A stretch of DNA of 27,149 nucleotides from JALHTV01 sp049510055 (GTDB lineage: Bacteria > Planctomycetota > Phycisphaerae > SM23-33), in contig JBEKZI010000024.1 in the NCBI GenBank assembly GCA_049510055.1, positions 1 through 27,149 on the forward strand. Reading direction: 5' to 3'. The notes below the pieces were generated by a model, which worked only from the letters and a program-made list of their open reading frames with translations, was not told the DNA's origin and made no database searches. Made by a program: the position numbers and the translations under genes. Shown here one piece after another: positions 9,836 to 19,086 of this stretch (position 1 is the first letter of the stretch; every line of letters begins with the position of its first letter).

Positions 9836-11045
9836 ATGGTCGAAACCCCTTGGCTTATTGCGGCGGTCTGGGTCGCCCTTGCGCTGGCGGCCAGTCTGAT
9901 TTCCATTCGCATCGGCATCTCGGTGGCCCTGGTGGAGATCTGTATCGGGGCCATCGCCGGGAACGTCGTGGACCTTAGGTCCACCGGCTGGATCAGACTT
10001 TCTGGCCGGGTTCGGGAGCATCCTGCTGACCTTCCTGGCCGGCGCGGAGATCGAGCCGGCCGCCTTGCGGAAGCATTGGAAGCCCGCCTTGTCTATCGGA
10101 TTCGTGAGCTTCCTGGCCCCGTTCGTGGGGGCCTGGGCTTTCGCGTACTTTGTGCTCCATTGGTCCGGCGATGCCAGCAAGATCGCCGGGATCGCCCTGT
10201 CCACGACTTCGGTCGCGGTGGTTTACGCCGTGATGGTGGAAACGGGGCTCAACAAGGAAGGCCTGGGCAAGCTCATTCTGGCGGCCTGCTTCGTCACGGA
10301 CTTAGGGACGGTCCTGGCCCTGGGCGTGATGTTCGCCCACTACAACGGGTGGCTGGCGCTGTTCCTGGGAGTTTCCGCCGTAGTGTTGCTGGTGGCCTCG
10401 TCGCTGACGGAGCGATTCCTGAAGCGATTCGAGGGTCAGGTCAGCGAGCCGGAGATCAAGCTGCTCCTGCTGATGCTCTTCGGCCTGGGCGGTCTGGCGG
10501 CCCTGGCCAACAGCGAAGCGGTCCTGCCGGCGTATCTCCTGGGCCTTGCGGTGGCCGGCGCCTTCAGCCGGCACAAGGAGACCATGCGCCACATCCGAAT
10601 CGCCACGTTTGCGCTGTTGACGCCGTTCTACTTCCTCAAGGCCGGGGCGTTGGTGCATTTCGGGGCGGTGACGGCTGGGATCGGAGTAATCGCGATGCTC
10701 CTGGGCGTCAAGCTGGTGGCGAAGTTCGTCGGCGTCTTCCCGCTGACCAAGCTGTTCCGCATGGACCGGCGCACCGGCGGGTACACCACGCTGCTGATGT
10801 CCACGGGCCTGACGTTCGGGACGATCTCGGCCATGTTCGGCCTGAGCCGCAACTTGGTAACGGCCTCGCAGTATTCCGCCTTGGTGACGGTGGTGATTGC
10901 CAGTGCGGTGGTCCCCACGCTGATTGCCCAGCGGCACTTCAGGCCCAAGATATCGGCCATGCAGTTCCAGGCCGAAGACGAGGCGATGACGCTGTCCGAG
11001 ACCAACAATGGAACCAAGAACGCCGCCCACGCCGATAAGGAGTGA
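9836..11045 (+). CDS. CPA2 (KefB-type) cation/proton antiporter, frameshifted
   Basis: Membrane antiporter of the Kef/CPA2 family. The ATG at 9836 follows AAAGGAG at nine bases. The first frame reads 'IRIGISVALVEICIGAIAGN' and 'STGWI', then breaks near 9995. The rest continues in another frame as 'FLAGFGSILLTFLAGAEIEP' to the TGA at 11043-11045. Removing one A at about 9995 restores 'GWIDFLAGFGS' and gives a single 402-residue protein with about 11-12 membrane segments, normal for an antiporter lacking the RCK/TrkA-N tail. The shift may be a read error or a real lesion. It stands directly behind a fluoride riboswitch, and antiporters of this class are among the known riboswitch-controlled genes, so a role in fluoride or ion stress is inferred. 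Confidence 0.82.
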
Positions 11046-11051
11046 CAGGCC

Positions 11052-11489
11052 ATGCCGACTTCGCGAATGCGACTTCCACAGAATCACAAAAGGGCGATCA
11101 TCGCAACATTGGGAATTCTCGACGAGATGCTCTGCCGCTTTGAGCAATGGGCCGGCGGCTACGAAGCCCGCGGCGTCATCTACCGGCAGTCCAACCGGCT
11201 GACCGCCGAACAGCGGACCGCGCTGCAAGACGCTATCCATGTGCTGCGTCAAGACCTGCGGACATGGAAGAAGGACCTCCGCTTGGAGGCGGAAGTCAGG
11301 GATATTTCGTCGGCCATCTGGTCGCAAAGCTCGGCGTTCTGGGATGCGATCATCGAACTTGGCCCCAAGTACCTGCGGCGATACGGGGAGCTGCCGGAAC
11401 CCTCCGCGGCCTACCTCGATCAACGGGTCGGAGAGCTGGCCGACCATGTTCGAACGTTGACGGAGTGCCTGGGCAAGAAGCCAAAGTAG
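11052..11489 (+). CDS. Helical protein of unknown function in the fluoride operon
   Basis: 145 residues, not recognised. The sequence is almost wholly helical and charged, with no signal peptide or membrane segment, for example 'ALQDAIHVLRQDLRTWKKDL' in the middle and 'RVGELADHVRTLTECLGKK' at the end. Two Trp-containing stretches ('FEQWAGGYEARG', 'SSAIWSQSSAFWDAI') may form a core. The ATG at 11052 has AAGGAG nine bases before it, and the gene begins only six bases after the antiporter stop, so it should be translated from the same riboswitch-controlled mRNA. A cytosolic accessory or stress protein is possible, but no function can be claimed. Confidence 0.7.
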   Translation: MPTSRMRLPQNHKRAIIATLGILDEMLCRFEQWAGGYEARGVIYRQSNRLTAEQRTALQDAIHVLRQDLRTWKKDLRLEAEVRDISSAIWSQSSAFWDAIIELGPKYLRRYGELPEPSAAYLDQRVGELADHVRTLTECLGKKPK

Positions 11490-11562
11490 GAGGTCCTTTC
11501 TCCGGCGGCCTGAGCCGCGGCGAAATATGCGTCTTGTTTGATAAAGTTTGATAAACAGGGCC

Positions 11563-11591
11563 TTGACCGCTCTTGGCGGTGTTGGTAACTT
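11563..11591 (+). promoter_or_regulatory. Candidate promoter for rpsB operon
   Basis: TTGACC (11563-11568) and TAACTT (11586-11591) are separated by 17 bases. This would leave a leader of about 130 nt before rpsB, where S2 autoregulation is common in bacteria. The -10 match is weak. Confidence 0.35.
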
Positions 11592-11729
11592 ACTTCGCTC
11601 GCGCAAATGGCCTGGAGAGCGTGTCTTCTCGCCGTCTTGCGCCGAAACCCCTAGAAAAGACTGTCGCCTCGTTGCCCGGATGCTCTTTGACAAGAGACAT
11701 GAATCCGGGCCGAATGCGGAGGTGCACGT

Positions 11730-12560
11730 TTGGCAGAGCAATTGGTCAGGGACCTGATTGACGCGGGGATCCACTTTGGTCACCGCGTCAGCCGCTGGAA
11801 TCCCAAGATGAAGCCGTACATCTTCGGCAAGCGGAACCTCATCCACGTTATCGACGTCAAGGAAACCCTCAAGGGCATCCTGCTGGCGAAGAAGTTTCTG
11901 ACGCAGGTGGTCATGGGCGGCAAGGACGTGCTGCTGGTGGGCACGAAGCGCCAAGCCCGCAAGTCCATCGAGGAGCACGCCGCGGCCGTCGGCATGCACC
12001 ACGTGACGGACCGCTGGCTGGGCGGCACGCTGACGAACTTCCGCGAGATTCGCAAGCGCGTCGGCCGGCTGGACCAGCTGGAGCAGCTCGAGGCCGACGG
12101 CATGCTGGACACGTACTCCAAGAAGGAAGGCGCCTCCCTTCGCCGCGAAATTCGCAAGATCCGTCGCAACCTGGGCGGCATCCGCAAAATGGAACGCATG
12201 CCCGGCGCGCTGATCATCATCGACCAGCGCCGCGAGATCAACGCCGTCCGCGAGGCGCGAAAGATGGGCGTGCCGGTCATCTGCCTGCTGGACACCGACA
12301 GCGATCCGGACCTGGTGGACATTCCCATCCCCGGCAACGACGACGCGATGCGGGCGATCGAGTTGGTCGTCAAGGAACTGTGCGAAAGCATCGCCGCCGG
12401 CCTGGGAACGCGCCAGAAGACCGGCGAGGAAGTCGAGCAGCCGGGCGGTCCGCGCCGCCGCAGTCGTCGGGCGACCGCGCGGGCGGGAGAGGCCGTCGCG
12501 GCTGAGGAATCGCAGGCCGCGCCGCCGCCGGCACCCCCGGCGGACGCCCCCAAGGCCTAG
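11730..12560 (+). CDS. rpsB: 30S ribosomal protein S2
   Basis: 276-residue small-subunit protein. Family marks include 'GIHFGHRVSRWNPKMKPYIFG' split around the conserved His-Arg, 'VGTKRQA', 'WLGGTLTNF' and 'DTDSDPDLVDIPIPGNDDA'. The last 45 residues form a basic then Ala/Pro-rich extension not found in short S2 proteins. The start is TTG at 11730, with GGAGG seven bases upstream, and gives 'MAEQLVRDLIDAGIHF', the normal N-terminus; no ATG fits. It leads rpsB-tsf-pyrH-frr. Confidence 0.97.
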   Translation: MAEQLVRDLIDAGIHFGHRVSRWNPKMKPYIFGKRNLIHVIDVKETLKGILLAKKFLTQVVMGGKDVLLVGTKRQARKSIEEHAAAVGMHHVTDRWLGGTLTNFREIRKRVGRLDQLEQLEADGMLDTYSKKEGASLRREIRKIRRNLGGIRKMERMPGALIIIDQRREINAVREARKMGVPVICLLDTDSDPDLVDIPIPGNDDAMRAIELVVKELCESIAAGLGTRQKTGEEVEQPGGPRRRSRRATARAGEAVAAEESQAAPPPAPPADAPKA

Positions 12561-12631
12561 CGGGCCCGCGAGCTTCACTTCGGCGCGGAAGATTGTTCTC
12601 CCGCGGAACGTCATGTAGATCAGGAGTGGTT

Positions 12632-13426
12632 ATGGCAGAGATATCCGCCGAGGCCGTCAGAGCCCTGCGCGAGGCCACCGGCCAGGGCATGATGGAGTGC
12701 AAGAAGGCGCTTCAGGAAACCAAGGGCGACATCGAGGCCGCCAAGGACCTGCTGCGCAAGAAGGGCCTGGTCACGGCCGAGAAAAAGGCCGGCCGGGCCA
12801 CCGGCGAGGGACTGATCGCCGTCAGCATGAACGCCGAAAAAACCTCCGCCGCCATGGTCGAGGTCCGCTGCGAGACGGACTTCTGCGCCCGCAACGAGGT
12901 GTTCCGCGCGATGGTGAAAAAAGTGGCCGACCTGGCCGCCGCCGGCGCCGATGGGACCGTCGAGCCCACCGCGGCCATGAAACAGGCCGTGCAGGAGGCC
13001 CTGGCCAAGATCGGCGAGAACATGTCCGTGGCCAAGGCGATCAAGATTTCCGCCCCGCGCGTGGGCGCCTACATCCACCACAACGGCAAGGTCGGCGTGC
13101 TGGTCGGCGTGGAAGGCGAGATCGACGACGCGACGCTGGCCGACCTGTGCATGCACATCGCCTTCGCCGATCCGATCGGCATCACCACCGCCGACGTCCC
13201 GGCCAAACTGGTCGACAAGGAGCGGGAAATCGCCAAGGACCAGGCCGCCGCCAGCGGCAAGCCGGCCAACATCGTCGAGAAAATGGTCGAGGGCAAGGTG
13301 GCCAAGTTCCTGGCCGCCAACGCGCTGCTGGAACAGCCGTTCATCCGCGACGACAAGAAAAAGGTCAAGAACATCCTCGGCGCCGCCAAGGTCAAGGCCT
13401 TCGCGCGGTTCGCCGTCGGTCAATAA
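12632..13426 (+). CDS. tsf: Translation elongation factor Ts
   Basis: 264-residue guanine-nucleotide exchange factor that regenerates EF-Tu-GTP. The N-terminal UBA-like part reads 'MAEISAEAVRALREATGQGM' and 'ECKKALQ', and the signature 'CETDFCARNEVF' (the EF-Tu-contacting TDF motif) follows near residue 80. 'IAFADPIGI' and the C-terminal 'QPFIRDDKKKV' are conserved. The ATG at 12632 follows AGGAG at five bases. The frame is open further upstream to 12593, but that extension has no family match. It lies 71 bases after rpsB, the usual partner. Confidence 0.97.
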   Translation: MAEISAEAVRALREATGQGMMECKKALQETKGDIEAAKDLLRKKGLVTAEKKAGRATGEGLIAVSMNAEKTSAAMVEVRCETDFCARNEVFRAMVKKVADLAAAGADGTVEPTAAMKQAVQEALAKIGENMSVAKAIKISAPRVGAYIHHNGKVGVLVGVEGEIDDATLADLCMHIAFADPIGITTADVPAKLVDKEREIAKDQAAASGKPANIVEKMVEGKVAKFLAANALLEQPFIRDDKKKVKNILGAAKVKAFARFAVGQ

Positions 13427-13440
13427 ACACTAAGGATCCC

Positions 13441-14163
13441 ATGACTAAGCAGGCCCGCTACAAGCGGGTAGTGCTGAAGATCTCCGGCGAGAGCCTGAAC
13501 GCCGCCGGCGGGCTGGGTATTAATCTGGAGGCCATGGGCTACTTCATCGACGAGCTGCTGCCCGTGGTGAAGCTCGGCGTGCAGACGGCCATCGTGGTCG
13601 GCGGGGGGAACCTGCTCCGCGGCAGGGACCTGTCGGACAATCCCGCCATTCGCCGCACCACGGCGGACTACATGGGCATGATGGCCACGGTGATGAACGC
13701 CCTGGCCTTGCAGGACAGCCTGGAGGCCCGCGGCGTGCCGGTGGCGGTGATGTCGGCCATCGCGATGCGGTCGGTCTGCCAGAACTGGAACCGCCGCGAC
13801 ACCGTGGCGCACCTGGCGGCCGGCAAGGTGGTCCTGCTGGCCGGCGGGACGGGCAGCCCGTTCTTCACCACCGACACCTGTGCGGCCCTGCGGGCGTGCG
13901 AGCTGGAGGCCGACGCGGTCCTGAAGGCCACGAAGGTGGACGGCGTCTTCAACCGCGACCCCCTCAAGGACCCCGCCGCCAAGCAATTCAAGCGGTTGAC
14001 CTATCAGAAGGTCCTGGCCGACGAGCTGGGCGTGATGGACCTGACGGCCATCTCGCTGTGCATGGAGGCGGGGATTCCCATCGTTGTCTTTAAGCTCGCC
14101 AAGCCGGGCAACCTGGCCGGCGTGATCGCCGGAAAGGACATCGGAACGATCGTGACGCGCTGA
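13441..14163 (+). CDS. pyrH: UMP kinase
   Basis: 240-residue bacterial UMP kinase (amino-acid kinase fold) that phosphorylates UMP to UDP for pyrimidine nucleotide supply. Seen are 'VVLKISGESL' at the N-terminus, 'VGGGNLLRG', 'TADYMGMMATVMNALALQD' and the late 'KVDGVFNRDP' motif. The ATG at 13441 is preceded by AAGGA. It begins 14 bases after tsf and is followed by frr, the classical rpsB-tsf-pyrH-frr order. Confidence 0.97.
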   Translation: MTKQARYKRVVLKISGESLNAAGGLGINLEAMGYFIDELLPVVKLGVQTAIVVGGGNLLRGRDLSDNPAIRRTTADYMGMMATVMNALALQDSLEARGVPVAVMSAIAMRSVCQNWNRRDTVAHLAAGKVVLLAGGTGSPFFTTDTCAALRACELEADAVLKATKVDGVFNRDPLKDPAAKQFKRLTYQKVLADELGVMDLTAISLCMEAGIPIVVFKLAKPGNLAGVIAGKDIGTIVTR

Positions 14164-14194
14164 GCGGCGGGGGAATGGGAGTGGGAGAAAAGCC

Positions 14195-14755
14195 ATGGGC
14201 GCCGACGACATCCTGCTGGAAGTCGAAGAGAAGATGGAAACGGCCGTGGAGTACCTTCGCAGGGAGTTCCGCGGCATCCGCACCGGCCGGGCGTCGGCGG
14301 CGCTGGTGGACCACATCAAGGTGGAATACTACGGCACGCCCACGGAGCTGCGGCAACTGGCCGTCATTTCCATCCCCGAACCGACGCTGATCGTCATCAA
14401 GCCCTTCGACCCCAGCAGCCTCAAAGACATCGAGAAGGCCATCTTCGCCGGCAACATCGGCATCACGCCCAGCAGCGACGGCAAGGTGATCCGCCTGGCC
14501 ATCCCGCCGCTGTCCACCGAGCGGCGGCAGCAGTTGGCCGGCCAGTTGAAAAAACTTTCCGAGGCCGCCCGCGTGTCCATCCGCAACATCCGCCGCGACG
14601 GCAACAAGGAAGCGGACCGCCAGGAGAAGGAATCCACCCTCACCGAGGACCAGGCCAAGCACGCCAAGGACGCAATCCAGAAGCTCACCGACCAGTACGA
14701 AAAGCAGATCACCGAGGCCCTCGAGGCCAAGACCAAAGAAATCCAGGAAGGCTAA
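14195..14755 (+). CDS. frr: Ribosome recycling factor
   Basis: 186-residue factor which with EF-G splits the post-termination ribosome. It has the two-domain layout with 'EFRGIRTGRAS' in helix 1, 'VEYYGTPTEL' at the start of the beta domain, 'KPFDPSSLKDIEKAI', 'NIGITPSSDGKVIRLAIPPLS' split across the hinge, and 'VSIRNIRRDGN' in helix 3. Length is normal. The ATG at 14195 follows GGGAG and a short A-rich spacer. Last protein gene before the two tRNAs. No clear terminator was seen after it. Confidence 0.97.
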   Translation: MGADDILLEVEEKMETAVEYLRREFRGIRTGRASAALVDHIKVEYYGTPTELRQLAVISIPEPTLIVIKPFDPSSLKDIEKAIFAGNIGITPSSDGKVIRLAIPPLSTERRQQLAGQLKKLSEAARVSIRNIRRDGNKEADRQEKESTLTEDQAKHAKDAIQKLTDQYEKQITEALEAKTKEIQEG

Positions 14756-14867
14756 CCCGGCAGCCTGGGCGCTCAAAGCTGTTCCCACGTCCGTGCATGG
14801 ATGGTACACTCCCTATCGGTTCTGGTTTCGATTTTGATTTTTGGTCTTGGTTAAAAACCCCCGTAGC

Positions 14868-14940
14868 GGGGGAGTAGCTCAACAGGCAGAGCAACGCACT
14901 TTTAATGCGTAGGTTCCGGGTTCGAGTCCCGGCTCCCTCA
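14868..14940 (+). tRNA. tRNA-Lys (TTT)
   Basis: 73-nt cloverleaf. The acceptor pairs GGGGGAG with CTCCCTC (one G-U), the anticodon stem is ACGCA/TGCGT around loop CTTTTAA with anticodon TTT at 14901-14903, and the T arm contains GGTTCGAGTCC. The discriminator base is A. No CCA is encoded. Confidence 0.96.
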
Positions 14941-14941
14941 T

Positions 14942-14974
14942 CCTGCTTCGCCCCGGCCGCCGGGGCTTCGCAGG
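14942..14974. repeat. Palindrome directly after tRNA-Lys
   Basis: CCTGC/GCAGG outer arms and GCCCCGGC/GCCGGGGC inner arms flank a three-by-three mismatch. It starts one base after the tRNA. Its left 16 bases are identical to those of the palindrome after tRNA-Glu. An overlapping GCAGGA/TCCTGC hairpin follows at once. Confidence 0.7.
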
Positions 14975-15051
14975 ACTTTGTCCTGCAAAGGCAAGCTTGT
15001 AAGATACTGTCGCTTCCCGGGACTTTTTTTATCCGGGTGGGCGCCGCAGTC

Positions 15052-15124
<73 letters not shown>

Positions 15125-15125
15125 T

Positions 15126-15159
15126 CCTGCTTCGCCCCGGCGCGCCGGGGCGAAGCAGG
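15126..15159. repeat. Perfect 34-bp palindrome directly after tRNA-Glu
   Basis: Arms of 17 bases with no loop (15126-15142 and 15143-15159), starting CCTGCTTCGCCCCGG. It starts one base after the tRNA, as with tRNA-Lys. No T-run follows, so it is not a normal intrinsic terminator. apgM begins 27 bases later. Confidence 0.75.
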
Positions 15160-15186
15160 GCTCAAACCAAAAACGAGGAAACCCTC

Positions 15187-16401
15187 ATGGAAGACATCTA
15201 CGGAAACCTGATCAGTTCGCTGGCGATTGAAAACGACAAGCGGATCGTCCTGCTGGTGATGGACGGCTTGGGCGATTGCGACAACGACGGCAAGGGCACG
15301 GCCCTTCAGCGGTCCCGCACGCCGGTCATGGACGGCTTGGCCGCCCAGGCGGCCTTGGGGCTGCTCGTGCCCGTGGCCACGGGCGTAACGCCCGGCAGCG
15401 GCCCGGGACACCTGGGCCTGTTCGGCTACGATCCGCTGGTTTACGAGGTCGGCCGCGGCGTGCTCAGCGCCCTGGGCGTGGAGTTCCCGCTAGAGGACCG
15501 CGACGTGGCCGCGCGCCTGAACTTCTGTACGCTCGACAAGCAGGGCCGCGTCGTCGACCGCCGGGCCGGGCGAATCCCCGACGAGGAAAACCGCCGCGTC
15601 CTGGCCAAGCTCAAGGCGGCCCTGAAGCCCCCAGCCGGCGTGCAGGTGTTTCTGGAGACCGAGGCCGAGCACCGCGCCGTGCTGGTCCTGCGCGGCGACA
15701 AACTGGACGACAACATCGGCGACACCGACCCGCAGCAAACCGGCGTGCCGCCGCTGTCGCCCACGGCCGGCAAGCACGCCTCCAGCCCCACGGCCAAGGT
15801 GGTGGAGGACCTGCTGAATCAGGTCAAACGCATCCTGGCCGATGAGCCCAAGGCCAACATGCTGCTGGCCCGCGGCTTCGCCAAGCACCCCGACTGGCCG
15901 AAGTTCGGTCCGCGCTACAAGCTCAAGCCGGCCGCGGTGGCCGGCTATCCGATGTACCGCGGCGTGGCGCGGCTGCTGGGCATGCCGGTGGTGGCCAAGC
16001 CCACCACGGCGGACGACGTCTGCCGCGAAGCCGCCAAAGCCCTGGCCGACCACACGTTCGTCTTCGCCCATTTCAAGTACACCGACAAGACCGGCGAGGA
16101 CGGCGACCTGCCGGGCAAGGTTAAGCGGATTGAGGAAATGGACGCCGCCTTGCCGATATTGATAGAGGCCAGGCCCGACGTGCTGATCCTGACCGGCGAC
16201 CATTCGACGCCGCCGAGCCTGAAGGCCCATAGCTGGCACCCGGTGCCGGTGATGATGCTCGCCCCGTACCTCCGCGGCGGCGACGGCGCGCGGTTCGACG
16301 AGGTCAACTGCCGCCGGGGCCAGATCGGCACGATTCCGGCCAAGGAGATGATGGCCTTGGCGATGGCCCATGCCGGCAAATTGGAAAAGTTCGGCGCCTG
16401 A
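15187..16401 (+). CDS. apgM: 2,3-bisphosphoglycerate-independent phosphoglycerate mutase, archaeal type (ApgM)
   Basis: 404-residue alkaline-phosphatase-superfamily enzyme that interconverts 3- and 2-phosphoglycerate in glycolysis and gluconeogenesis. Seen are 'VLLVMDGLGD' (metal-binding Asp near 26), 'TPGSGPGHLGLFGYDP' with the presumed phospho-acceptor Ser at 71, 'FAHFKYTDKTGEDGD' and 'ILTGDHSTP' with late metal ligands, and 'HSWHPVPVM'. The length of about 400 matches the archaeal/ApgM form and is shorter than the roughly 510-residue bacterial GpmI. The ATG at 15187 follows GAGGAAA. It stands alone after the tRNAs and may share their transcript. Confidence 0.93.
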   Translation: MEDIYGNLISSLAIENDKRIVLLVMDGLGDCDNDGKGTALQRSRTPVMDGLAAQAALGLLVPVATGVTPGSGPGHLGLFGYDPLVYEVGRGVLSALGVEFPLEDRDVAARLNFCTLDKQGRVVDRRAGRIPDEENRRVLAKLKAALKPPAGVQVFLETEAEHRAVLVLRGDKLDDNIGDTDPQQTGVPPLSPTAGKHASSPTAKVVEDLLNQVKRILADEPKANMLLARGFAKHPDWPKFGPRYKLKPAAVAGYPMYRGVARLLGMPVVAKPTTADDVCREAAKALADHTFVFAHFKYTDKTGEDGDLPGKVKRIEEMDAALPILIEARPDVLILTGDHSTPPSLKAHSWHPVPVMMLAPYLRGGDGARFDEVNCRRGQIGTIPAKEMMALAMAHAGKLEKFGA

Positions 16402-16415
16402 AGCGATTTTGCCTC

Positions 16416-16444
16416 TTGTGTAGGTCGGCGCCGGCCGCTACGAT
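16416..16444 (+). promoter_or_regulatory. Candidate promoter for the small lipoprotein gene
   Basis: TTGTGT (16416-16421), 17-base spacer, TACGAT (16439-16444). The spacer is itself a GC-rich palindrome (GTAG...CTAC), so the match may be accidental. Confidence 0.3.
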
Positions 16445-16540
16445 AGGCAAGCTATAGGGTTGCCCCTAGCGGAAAAGACTCCTGGGACGCGTTTTGCCGG
16501 AAGGTCGGCGGCGCGGCGATGTGGATGTGAGGTGGACGTT

Positions 16541-16747
16541 ATGAAGGGTTTTGTCATCGCAATGTTAATAGGCTTGGCCGTCTTGCTGACCAGTTGCACG
16601 ATGGTTGAGACGACCGCCGAGCACGAGCGCCGCCAAAACCGCCAGCAGAACTTGCAGTTGCGCATGCTGGTAGACGACGTGGACGCCGTATTGCTGCTGG
16701 ACCGCTCCGACAGCATGACGAGGTGGTACAATCATTTTGATTACTAG
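16541..16747 (+). CDS. Small putative lipoprotein, unknown function
   Basis: 68-residue product starting MKGF, with a hydrophobic stretch and a lipobox-like 'LLTSC' ending at Cys 19, so it is probably a signal-peptidase-II lipoprotein with a mature part of only about 50 residues. The mature part is charged then ends in 'LLLDRSDSMTRWYNHFDY'. The ATG at 16541 is preceded by GAGGTGG five bases away, a better start than the upstream in-frame ATG. A terminator at 16775-16810 follows it closely. No family is recognised. Confidence 0.7.
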   Translation: MKGFVIAMLIGLAVLLTSCTMVETTAEHERRQNRQQNLQLRMLVDDVDAVLLLDRSDSMTRWYNHFDY

Positions 16748-16774
16748 CGCCGGTCCTCCAAGTGAAACAAAACG

Positions 16775-16810
16775 GGCCTCCGGCGTCGGCCGGGGGCCTG
16801 AGTTTTTCTT
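16775..16810 (+). terminator. Intrinsic terminator after the lipoprotein gene
   Basis: A 10-bp GC-rich stem (16775-16784 with 16789-16798, one G-U), four-base loop, then TGAG and TTTTTCTT. It separates the lipoprotein gene from the ilv promoter 42 bases downstream. Confidence 0.85.
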
Positions 16811-16851
16811 GGGGAAAGGGTTCCCCGCTTTGCCGGCCCGGCCAAAGGCGC

Positions 16852-16880
16852 TTGACAGGCGCCGCGGCGCCTGATAAGAT
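16852..16880 (+). promoter_or_regulatory. Sigma70-like promoter of ilv leader and ilvBN
   Basis: TTGACA (16852-16857), exactly 17 bases, TAAGAT (16875-16880). The predicted start point, about 16886-16888, is only 3-5 bases before the leader-peptide ATG. Confidence 0.78.
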
Positions 16881-16890
16881 TAACCGAATC

Positions 16891-16980
16891 ATGTGCGGCA
16901 GCCAAAGACAACGCCGTGTTCTCCCGCTGAGCCTGTCCATTCTGGCGCTGCCCCTCGTGCGCCTTGTCGTTGTACTCTAG
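16891..16980 (+). CDS. Branched-chain leader peptide upstream of ilvBN
   Basis: 29-codon reading frame ending in TAG at 16978. Fourteen of 29 residues are Leu, Val or Ile, and ten of the last thirteen ('ILALPLVRLVVVL'). This is the make-up of a transcription-attenuation leader such as E. coli IvbL, though the sequence is different. No Shine-Dalgarno is present and the predicted transcript starts 3-5 bases before the ATG, so it should be translated as a leaderless mRNA. Ribosome stalling at the Val/Leu codons when charged tRNA is low would alter folding of the RNA just behind the stop codon. Confidence 0.8.
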   Translation: MCGSQRQRRVLPLSLSILALPLVRLVVVL

Positions 16981-17043
16981 GCCGCCGCGCGGTTTTCTCT
17001 GCGTAGCGGCCGTCCCCGTCGTCCCGCCAAGGCCGGGCTTTTC
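16980..17043 (+). promoter_or_regulatory. Candidate attenuator between leader peptide and ilvB
   Basis: GGCCGC (16980-16985) overlaps the leader stop and can pair with GCGGCC (17006-17011). The latter can instead pair with GGCCG at 17031-17035, which also sits in a short CCCG/CGGG hairpin followed by CTTTTC (17038-17043). This gives alternative antiterminator and terminator folds. The terminator is weak as drawn. The remaining 17044-17137 shows no other signal except the ilvB ribosome site. Confidence 0.4.
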
Positions 17044-17137
17044 AGGTAAACTTGTCTGCGGGCCTGGAAAGGGGTATCTTCCCTGCCGTTGGCGGATGAA
17101 TCCCACATGATACCGTCAGACCGCCAAGGAATATGTC

Positions 17138-18967
<1,830 letters not shown>

Positions 18968-18974
18968 CCCTATC

Positions 18975-19015
18975 TGCCGGCGCGGCGGAGCTCCGGCTCC
19001 GCCGCGCGGTCGGCA
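18975..19015. repeat. GC-rich inverted repeat between ilvB and ilvN
   Basis: A perfect 11-bp stem (18980-18990 with 18997-19007, loop CTCCGG) with outer pairing TGCCG/CGGCA. No T-run follows. It could stabilise or separate the ilvB and ilvN parts of the message. Confidence 0.6.
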
Positions 19016-19031
19016 AGCAGGGAGATTCATA

Positions 19032-19057
19032 GGTGGCGGGACAGGAGCCCCGCCACC
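19032..19057. repeat. 26-bp palindromic repeat, copy 1
   Basis: GGTGGCGGG and CCCCGCCACC arms around AGGA. It lies 30 bases before the ilvN start. Two further copies are at 19620-19645 and 20870-20895. Confidence 0.8.
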
Positions 19058-19086
19058 CCACAGTCAAACAAACGTTGGAGACAACT

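Noticed and set aside
11490..11540. Terminator after the fluoride operon
   Set aside because: A GCGGC/GCCGC hairpin exists but no T-run follows it.
10302..12614. 770-codon open frame on the minus strand across the antiporter and rpsB
   Set aside because: It runs opposite three well-supported genes and their gaps; a shadow of high-GC coding sequence.
14781..14809. Promoter TTCCCA-17-TACACT before tRNA-Lys
   Set aside because: Only partial matches in both boxes, not better than expected by chance in this sequence.
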